From Actinomycetes bacterium (GTDB taxonomy: Bacteria; Actinomycetota; Acidimicrobiia; Acidimicrobiales; Palsa-688): a stretch of 64,000 nt of DNA. Within the stretch, counting starts at the first letter, position 1. Each line of letters opens with the position of its first letter. Shown here one piece after another: positions 58,460-64,000 of this stretch. Location of the stretch: assembly GCA_021838445.1 (NCBI GenBank), contig JAKCDU010000001.1, forward strand, positions 1-64,000, read 5' to 3'. Both the position numbers and the translations under genes were made by a program. The notes under the pieces are model-generated. The model ran no database searches and had not been told where the DNA came from. It worked only from the letters and a program-made list of their open reading frames with translations.

Positions 58460-60920
58460 AGGTCCAGCCTGCCACTGCGGGGTCGTCCTCGCCGTGGCGG
58501 CGGGTGTGCTCACGGGCCCGGAGGCGGGCGTCGACCATGGCTTGGCGGACCCCTGCGGCTTTCTGACCGAGCCCCGGGGTCCGGTCGATGACGTCCATGA
58601 CCAGGTGGTAGCGGTCCAGATCGTTGAGCATCACCATGTCGAAAGGAGTCGTGGTGGTGCCGTTCTCCTTGTAGCCGCGCACGTGGATGTTGTGGTGATT
58701 GGTGCGGCGGTAGGTGAGGCGGTGGACGAGCAGCGGGTAGCCGTGGAACGCGAAGATCACCGGGCGGTCCTCGGTGAAGAGCGCGTCGAACTCGGCGTCG
58801 GGGAGCCCGTGGGGGTGCTCGGCTTCGGGGAGCAACCTCATGAGATCCACCACGTTGACGAAGCGGACCGCGAGATCGGGTAGGTGACGCCGGATCAGGT
58901 CGGCGGCCGCCAACGCCTCCAGCGTGGGGATCTCACCCGCCGCGGCCAGCACCACGTCGGGGGTGCGGCCCCGCTCCTCGGTGCCGGCCCACTCCCACAC
59001 ACCAATGCCGCGGGCGCAGTGGGCGGCAGCGTCGTCGATGTCGAGGTAGTCGAGGGCCGGCTGCTTGCCGGCCACGATGACGTTCACGTGCTGGCGGCCG
59101 CGCAGGCAGTGGTCGGCCACCGAGAGCAGGCAGTTGGCGTCAGGCGGCAGGTACACCCTGACCACTCCGGGTTTCTTGTTCATGACCACGTCGAGGAAGC
59201 CGGGGTCCTGATGGGTGGACCCGTTGTGGTCCTGGCGCCACACGTGCGAGGTGAGCAGGTAGTTGAGGGAGGCCACCGGCCGCCGCCATGAGATGGCCGA
59301 CGCCGCTTCCAGCCACTTGGCGTGCTGGTTGAACATGGCGTCGACGATGTGGATGAAGGCCTCGTAGCAGGTGAACAGGCCGTGACGGCCGCTCAGCAGG
59401 TACCCCTCGAGCATCCCCTGACAGGCATGCTCGGAGAGGATCTCGATGACCCGGCCGTCGGGGTCGAGGTACTGGTCGTCGGGTTCGACCGCGGCCAACC
59501 AGCGCCGGCCGGTGACGTCGAAGACGTGGCCCAAGCGGTTGGAGGCCACCTCGTCGGGACCGAACAGCAAGAAGTTGGACGGGTTGGAGCGGATGACCTC
59601 CCGGAGCCAGCCGCCGAGCACCCGGGTGGCCTCGTGCGAACCGGCCCCGGGTCGGGGTACGTCCACGGCGTGGACGCGGTAGTCGGGGAGCTCCAGATCG
59701 ATCATCAGCCGGCCGCCGTTGGCGACGGGATTGGCGCTCATACGCGAGTCGCCGGCGGGCGGCAGGGCCAGCAGGTCGGTCACCGGCCGGCCGTCGGCGT
59801 CGAAGAGCTCCTCGGGCCGGTAGCTGCGCAACCAGGCCTCCAGGGCCCGGCGGTGGCCGGCATCGACGCGGGCCTCGGGTATGGGGACCTGATGGGCCCG
59901 GAAGCTGCCCTCCACCTTCTGGCCGTCCACCTCGGGGGGGCCGGTCCAACCCTTGGGGGAGCGCAGGATGATCATCGGCCAGCGGGGTACCTCACCCTCC
60001 GCCCGCCCGCCTGCTTTGATGGCGGCGATCCGGTCCAGGCAGCGGTCGAGGGTCGCGGCCATGGCCTGGTGGGCGACTGCCGGGTTGGTGGAAACCTCGA
60101 TGGTCACGGGGAGAGGGTCGTACCCGTAGCCGCGCATCAGCTCCTCGAGCTGGCCTTCGGGCAGCCGGGCGAGCAAGGTGGGGTTGGCGATCTTGTACCC
60201 GTTCAGGTGCAGGATGGGAAGCACCGCCCCGTCGGTCGCTGGGTTGAGGAACTTGGCTGCGTGCCAGGAGCCGGCGAGTGGCCCGGTCTCGGCCTCCCCG
60301 TCGCCGACGACGCAGAAGACGGTCAGGTCGGGATGGTCGAGGGCGGCTCCGAACGCGTGCAGGAGCGAGTAGCCGAGCTCGCCCCCCTCGTGTATCGACC
60401 CGGGGGTGTCGGGGGCGACGTGCGAGGGGACCCCGCCGGGGAAGGAGAACTGCCGGAAGAGTCGGCCCATGCCCTGGGCATCCCGGCGGATGGACGGGTA
60501 CATCTCGCTGTAGGTGCCCTCCAGCCAGGCGCAGGCGTTGGGACCGGGACCGCCGTGGCCGGGCCCCATGATGTAGATGGCGTCGAGGGACCGCTCCACG
60601 ATGCAACGGTTGGCGTGGGCGTAGATCAGGTTGAGGCCCGGGGTGGTACCCCAGTGCCCGAGCAGGCGAGGCTTGACGTCGCCGGGCTCGAGGGGGCGCG
60701 TCAGCAGCGGGTTGTCCATAAGGTAGATCTGGCCGACCGCAAGGTAGTTGGCGGCCCGCCACCAGGCGTCGAGGTGGGCCAGCTGCAGCTCATCGAGGGG
60801 GCCCGGGGCGGCGTCGAGGTGCCAACCAGTGGGAGCCACGGTCGGACCCGCCGACGAGGAGATGTCGTCGGCGGCGGTGTCGGTCGGGGGGCCCGTTACC
60901 GGGCTGGTTCCGCGGGGCAT
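58449..60920 (-). CDS. xfp: Phosphoketolase (xylulose-5-P/fructose-6-P)
   Basis: An 823-residue thiamine-diphosphate enzyme. [62 protein letters not shown] and [24 protein letters not shown] are the diagnostic N-terminal segments; NGYKIANPT is the cofactor-domain motif; [15 protein letters not shown] and [16 protein letters not shown] are the C-terminal ones. It splits xylulose 5-phosphate (or fructose 6-phosphate) into acetyl phosphate and an aldose phosphate. The ATG has AAGGAGG 7 bases upstream; the open frame to 61400 is a shadow. Divergent from acetate kinase, which would use its product. Confidence 0.95.
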   Translation of the reverse strand: MPRGTSPVTGPPTDTAADDISSSAGPTVAPTGWHLDAAPGPLDELQLAHLDAWWRAANYLAVGQIYLMDNPLLTRPLEPGDVKPRLLGHWGTTPGLNLIYAHANRCIVERSLDAIYIMGPGHGGPGPNACAWLEGTYSEMYPSIRRDAQGMGRLFRQFSFPGGVPSHVAPDTPGSIHEGGELGYSLLHAFGAALDHPDLTVFCVVGDGEAETGPLAGSWHAAKFLNPATDGAVLPILHLNGYKIANPTLLARLPEGQLEELMRGYGYDPLPVTIEVSTNPAVAHQAMAATLDRCLDRIAAIKAGGRAEGEVPRWPMIILRSPKGWTGPPEVDGQKVEGSFRAHQVPIPEARVDAGHRRALEAWLRSYRPEELFDADGRPVTDLLALPPAGDSRMSANPVANGGRLMIDLELPDYRVHAVDVPRPGAGSHEATRVLGGWLREVIRSNPSNFLLFGPDEVASNRLGHVFDVTGRRWLAAVEPDDQYLDPDGRVIEILSEHACQGMLEGYLLSGRHGLFTCYEAFIHIVDAMFNQHAKWLEAASAISWRRPVASLNYLLTSHVWRQDHNGSTHQDPGFLDVVMNKKPGVVRVYLPPDANCLLSVADHCLRGRQHVNVIVAGKQPALDYLDIDDAAAHCARGIGVWEWAGTEERGRTPDVVLAAAGEIPTLEALAAADLIRRHLPDLAVRFVNVVDLMRLLPEAEHPHGLPDAEFDALFTEDRPVIFAFHGYPLLVHRLTYRRTNHHNIHVRGYKENGTTTTPFDMVMLNDLDRYHLVMDVIDRTPGLGQKAAGVRQAMVDARLRAREHTRRHGEDDPAVAGWTWPG

Positions 60921-61038
60921 GGTGCCTCCTTGGCGATGGTGATCAGCCCCGACATTCTGCCCGCCCGGGACCGGCCCGCCGACCGTGGCGTCCCGGGCCC
61001 GCCGCCGCGGCCGGCCCGGCGGGTATAGAACGTTCGCG

Positions 61039-62154
61039 ATGCGAGTACTGGTAGTCAACGCTGGTTCCACCAGCCTGAAGCTGCGGGTGGTCGAACCCGA
61101 CGACACCGTCGGCCGGCGGGTCGACATGGAGGCGCCCGGGCCGACCACGGCCGCAGCTCTGGCCAGGTTCGTGGCCGGTGCCGGCCCCCTCGACGCAGTC
61201 GGCCACCGCGTCGTGCACGGCGGCGGGACCTTCACCTCGGCGGTGCGCATCGACGGCCGGGTACGCCGGGCGCTGGCCGCCACCGCGGCCCTGGCCCCGC
61301 TGCACAACCCTCCGGCCCTCGAGGCGCTCGACCGGGTCGGCGAGGTCCTCACCGGCGTGCCCGCAGTGGCCTGCTTCGACACCTCCTTCCACCACGACAT
61401 GCCCGACGAGGCCGCCGCCTACGCCCTGCCCGCCGAGTGGGTGACCCGTTGGGGTATCCGCCGCTTCGGCTTCCACGGTCTCAACTGCGAGTGGGTGCTC
61501 TCCCGGGCGGAGGTCCTGCTCGGTCGCCCCGCTGCCGACCTGAGACTGGTCGTGTGCCACCTCGGCGGCGGTGCCTCGGTCACCGCCGTCGCCGGTGGCC
61601 GCTCGGTGGACACGACCATGGGCTTCACCCCGACCGAGGGACTGGTGATGGCCTCCCGCAGCGGTGACGTGGATCCCGGCGCACTGACGTGGCTGCTGGC
61701 TCAGGGCGTGACGGTCGACGAGTTGAGCGACGGCCTCGAGCGGCGCTCGGGGATCACCGGGCTGACCGGGGGGAGGACCGGCGACATGCGCCGCGTCCTC
61801 GAGTTGCGCTCGGCCGGTGACGCCGAGGCGAGGCAGGCGGTGGCTGTGTACCTGCACCGGTTGCGGGCCAAGGTGGCCGGCGCGGTCGCCTCCATGGGAG
61901 GTGTCGACGCAGTGGCCTTCACTGGCGGGGTGGGGGAGCGTTCGGCGGTCATCCGGGCCGAGGCCTGCTCCAGCCTCGCTTGGATGGGGGTGGCCCTCGA
62001 CCCCGACCTCAACGAGTCCGGCGGTGACGCCGACGCCGACCTGTCGGCGGCGGCTGCGTCGGTGCGGGTCCTGCGGGTGGCGGCCCGCGAGGAGCTGGTC
62101 GTGGCCGCCCACTGCCGGCGGGTGCTGGCTCAGTCCGCTGAGCCCCGGCCGTGA
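61039..62154 (+). CDS. ackA: Acetate kinase with atypical active-site segment
   Basis: A 371-residue kinase that makes ATP and acetate from acetyl phosphate. Typical segments are VNAGSTSLK (Asn7), [10 protein letters not shown] (Asp114), [11 protein letters not shown] (His174) and [11 protein letters not shown]. The usual YGFHGTSH is replaced by FGFHGLNC (143-150), so the conserved Ser and His of that loop are missing, which could alter activity or specificity. It is slightly shorter than usual (about 390-400). A TATAGA box 9 bases before the ATG suggests leaderless expression. Its 3' end overlaps the convergent PPK2 gene by 25 bases. Confidence 0.87.
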   Translation: MRVLVVNAGSTSLKLRVVEPDDTVGRRVDMEAPGPTTAAALARFVAGAGPLDAVGHRVVHGGGTFTSAVRIDGRVRRALAATAALAPLHNPPALEALDRVGEVLTGVPAVACFDTSFHHDMPDEAAAYALPAEWVTRWGIRRFGFHGLNCEWVLSRAEVLLGRPAADLRLVVCHLGGGASVTAVAGGRSVDTTMGFTPTEGLVMASRSGDVDPGALTWLLAQGVTVDELSDGLERRSGITGLTGGRTGDMRRVLELRSAGDAEARQAVAVYLHRLRAKVAGAVASMGGVDAVAFTGGVGERSAVIRAEACSSLAWMGVALDPDLNESGGDADADLSAAAASVRVLRVAAREELVVAAHCRRVLAQSAEPRP

Positions 62155-62945
62155 CCGTTGACCAAGGTGGCGGCCCGGTCGGGGACCTCGCGGCGAGCCC
62201 GGGCGTCTCGCCCGGCGGGGCGGTGGCTGCGCAGAGGGGGCAGGTCGGGGGCCGGTAGGGCCACCGGGCGGTAGGGGACCACGCTCAAGAGGTGGGCCAG
62301 GCAGTTGACCCGGGCCGCCGCCTTCTGGTCTGCGGGCACGACCCACCAGGGGGAATCGGGCAGGTCGCAGTGGGCGAACATGTCGTCGGTGGCCCGTGAA
62401 TAGGCGTCCCAGCGCTTTCGTCCCTCGACGTCGATGGAGCTCAGCTTCCACCGCTTGAGCGGGTCCTTGGCCCGCTCCTGGAAGCGGCGCTCCTGCTCCT
62501 CCCGGCTCACCGAGAACCAGTACTTGACGAGTATCACGCCGTCGTCGAGCAGAAGCCGCTCGAAGGCGGGGACCTGGCGGTAGAAGCGCTTGACCTCCTC
62601 TTCGGAGCAGAAGCCCATGACCCGCTCGACTCCCGCCCGGTTGTACCAGCTGCGGTCGAACACGACGATCTCGCCGGCCGCCGGGAGGTGCTCCACGTAG
62701 CGCTGGAAGTACCACTGGGTGGCCTCGCGGTCCGACGGCGCGGGCAGGGCCGCCACCCGGCACCACCTCGGGTTCAGATGCTCGGTGAGGCGTTTGATGA
62801 CACCGCCCTTGCCGGCCGCGTCGCGGCCCTCGATCACCACGACCAGCCTCTGTCCCTCCTGGCGGATCCACTGCTGCATCACCACCAGCTCCCTCTGGAG
62901 TCTGAGCAGCTCCGTCGCCAGCGAACCGTTCTCCGAGCGGGCCAT
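62130..62945 (-). CDS. ppk2: Polyphosphate kinase 2
   Basis: A 271-residue PPK2. The P-loop is VVVIEGRDAAGKGG (to residue 48), the second motif VVFDRSWYNRAGVERVMGF contains Asp97, and the lid region reads KYWFSVSREEQERRF. PWWVVPADQKAAARVNCLAHLL is the usual C-terminal motif. It phosphorylates nucleoside mono- or diphosphates using polyphosphate. The C-terminal 40 residues are Arg/Pro-rich and not conserved. It is convergent with, and overlaps, ackA. No ppk1 is seen nearby. Confidence 0.93.
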   Translation of the reverse strand: MARSENGSLATELLRLQRELVVMQQWIRQEGQRLVVVIEGRDAAGKGGVIKRLTEHLNPRWCRVAALPAPSDREATQWYFQRYVEHLPAAGEIVVFDRSWYNRAGVERVMGFCSEEEVKRFYRQVPAFERLLLDDGVILVKYWFSVSREEQERRFQERAKDPLKRWKLSSIDVEGRKRWDAYSRATDDMFAHCDLPDSPWWVVPADQKAAARVNCLAHLLSVVPYRPVALPAPDLPPLRSHRPAGRDARARREVPDRAATLVNGHGRGSAD

Positions 62946-63031
62946 GGGTCACACCTTTCCAAGTTCTGCCGCCGAGGACAAGTACCGGGGGGCACCGGAG
63001 AAGCGGTCACCGGTGCCGTTGCCACGGGGCG

Positions 63032-64000
63032 TCAGCGCAGCCGCCGGACGGTCTGATCGGGCCGCCCGGGGGACGGCGCGACGCGCACCCGGATGTCCAC
63101 CGGCGACACCCCCCACGGCCCGCACACCACCGGGTTCAGGTCCATCTCGGCCAGTTCCGGCAGATCCTCGGCCAGGGTGGCGACCCGCAGCAGGAGCTGT
63201 TCGAGGGCGTCGACGTCGACTGGTTGGCTTCCCCGGTAGCCGAGCAGAAGCCTGGATCCCCGCACCGAGCGGACCAGCTCGTGGGCGTCCACATCGGTGA
63301 GGGGCAGCACCCGGAAGTCCCGGTCGGCGAACAGCTCCACGGCCGTTCCTCCTGACCCGAACATGATCAGCGGTCCGAAGGAGTGGTCGTCGACCAGGCC
63401 GACGATGGTCTCGACGCCCGGGGGTGACATGGCCTGTACGACGGCCGCGGTCATTCCCCGCCCGAAAGCCGCGGTCATGGCGTCGAAGGCCGCCGCCACG
63501 GCCGGGGCGTCGGGCAGGGCCAGGTGCACCCCGCCGCGGTCGGACTTGTGAAGGATCTCCGGGCCGCTGGCTTTGAGCGCGACGGGGTAGCCGATGCGAT
63601 CAGCTTGGGCCACGGCCTCGTCACGGCTGCTGGCCAGGGCCAGAGGCGGCCCGGCGACCCCGTAGGCTCCGAGGAGGCGCACCGCCTCGGTCGGGGTCAG
63701 CCACCGGCCCTCGGGCATTTCGGCGAGGACCTCGTCGACCACGGCCCGGGCCGCGGCGGCGTCGAGATCAGCGAAGGCCACGGAGCGGCCGGGGGCCTTG
63801 CGGCGCCATTCGGCGTAGTCGCAGGCCCGGGCCAGGGCCCGCACCGCCGGCTCGGGAAAGCAGAAGCTCGGTACCTTGGCGCGGGCCTGGCGCAGGGGGT
63901 CGGGGGCCACGTTCATCCCGAGGAAGTTGGCCACCACAGGTTTGCTCGCCCCGGCTGCGGCTTTGGCCATGGCGGATGCCACGTCGTCGGCGGAGGTTAT
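63032..64000 (-). CDS. ADP-forming acyl/acetyl-CoA synthetase, C-terminal part (runs off the window)
   Basis: A partial gene: the frame is open through position 64000, so the start lies outside. The visible 323 codons cover the end of a CoA-ligase subdomain (PVVANFLGMNVAP) and an ATP-grasp domain: LTPTEAVRLLGAYGVAGPPLALASSRDEAVAQADRIGYPVALK, LHKSDRGGVHLAL, IVGLVDDHSFGPLIMFGSGGTAVELFADRDFRVLPL, and DLNPVVCGPWGVSPVDIRVRV. This is the beta-type half of ADP-forming acetyl-CoA synthetase. It would convert acetate or acyl groups to CoA thioesters, complementing acetate kinase. Internal ATGs exist but the frame has no stop. Confidence 0.85.
   Translation of the reverse strand: MTSADDVASAMAKAAAGASKPVVANFLGMNVAPDPLRQARAKVPSFCFPEPAVRALARACDYAEWRRKAPGRSVAFADLDAAAARAVVDEVLAEMPEGRWLTPTEAVRLLGAYGVAGPPLALASSRDEAVAQADRIGYPVALKASGPEILHKSDRGGVHLALPDAPAVAAAFDAMTAAFGRGMTAAVVQAMSPPGVETIVGLVDDHSFGPLIMFGSGGTAVELFADRDFRVLPLTDVDAHELVRSVRGSRLLLGYRGSQPVDVDALEQLLLRVATLAEDLPELAEMDLNPVVCGPWGVSPVDIRVRVAPSPGRPDQTVRRLR

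Noticed and set aside
58449-61400. Phosphoketolase frame extended upstream to 61400
   Set aside because: The extension is antisense to acetate kinase, is Ser/Thr/Arg-rich and lacks homology; the ATG at 60920 has an AAGGAGG site.
1-64000. CRISPR array or insertion sequence
   Set aside because: No set of regularly spaced repeats and no DDE transposase or IS-type terminal repeats were seen. The recurring 15-17 base elements at 2.4-7.4 kb are hundreds to thousands of bases apart.

Overview
The window is high-GC DNA, apparently an actinobacterial (Actinomycetota) chromosome segment. Several traits point tentatively to an Acidimicrobiia-like lineage: the Trp-rich GWW-ASDG-WYPP motif at 844-1503, GYW/DGG/FGDA-type repeat fragments near 11.2 kb, two F420-type luciferase-like oxidoreductases, PPK2, and TANNNT -10 boxes placed about 7 nt before start codons (leaderless-type genes). 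No rRNA, complete tRNA or CRISPR array was found.

1-8.5 kb is an accessory and decay zone. It holds two frameshifted small genes, a 5'-truncated and frameshifted large serine recombinase, three toxin-antitoxin modules (VapBC-type, RHH/MazF, VapBC-type) separated by copies of a short tRNA-3'-end-like repeat, a GNAT gene run into a RibD/DHFR-like remnant, a histidine-kinase fragment and a nested inverted repeat. 8.5-11.5 kb has a secreted HNH-like protein, a MarR regulator, a small membrane protein and two opposed repeat-protein fragments.

11.5-21.1 kb is a potassium-uptake locus: kdpE and a shortened kdpD kinase on the minus strand, then divergent kdpFABC preceded by an unusual 27-residue membrane peptide, then a separate gene for the missing N-terminal half of KdpD (KdpD plus USP domains) and an SPFH/flotillin-like protein. 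A pair of 18-bp direct repeats lies in the divergent promoter.

21.4-28.5 kb is extracytoplasmic or carbohydrate metabolism: an alpha-L-rhamnosidase-like enzyme, an MFS transporter, a secreted SGNH esterase and a secreted phosphoesterase. 28.6-45.6 kb is a catabolic region: LLM oxidoreductase, D-aminoacylase-like amidohydrolase with an IclR regulator and a flavin acyl-CoA-dehydrogenase-fold enzyme; a minus-strand TetR/metallo-beta-lactamase/MFS/SRPBCC/sulfatase operon; and a tightly overlapping plus-strand SDR-MDR-ACAD-APH kinase-SDR-TetR operon ending near a nitrobindin. The overlaps imply coordinated expression and the enzymes fit degradation of sulfated, branched or oxygenated lipids, terpenoids or steroids.

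45.8-58.4 kb holds a soluble GAF-GAF-MCP signalling protein, an LLM oxidoreductase, a DUF5317 membrane protein, a sigma factor / small protein / TPR-CHAT protease operon, an amidohydrolase-SDR pair, a DUF1508 protein with a histone-H1-like tail, and a ferritin-like/FMN-protein pair. 58.4-64 kb is an acetyl-phosphate/ATP/polyphosphate module: phosphoketolase, divergent acetate kinase, PPK2 and the C-terminal part of an ADP-forming acyl-CoA synthetase that runs off the window edge.
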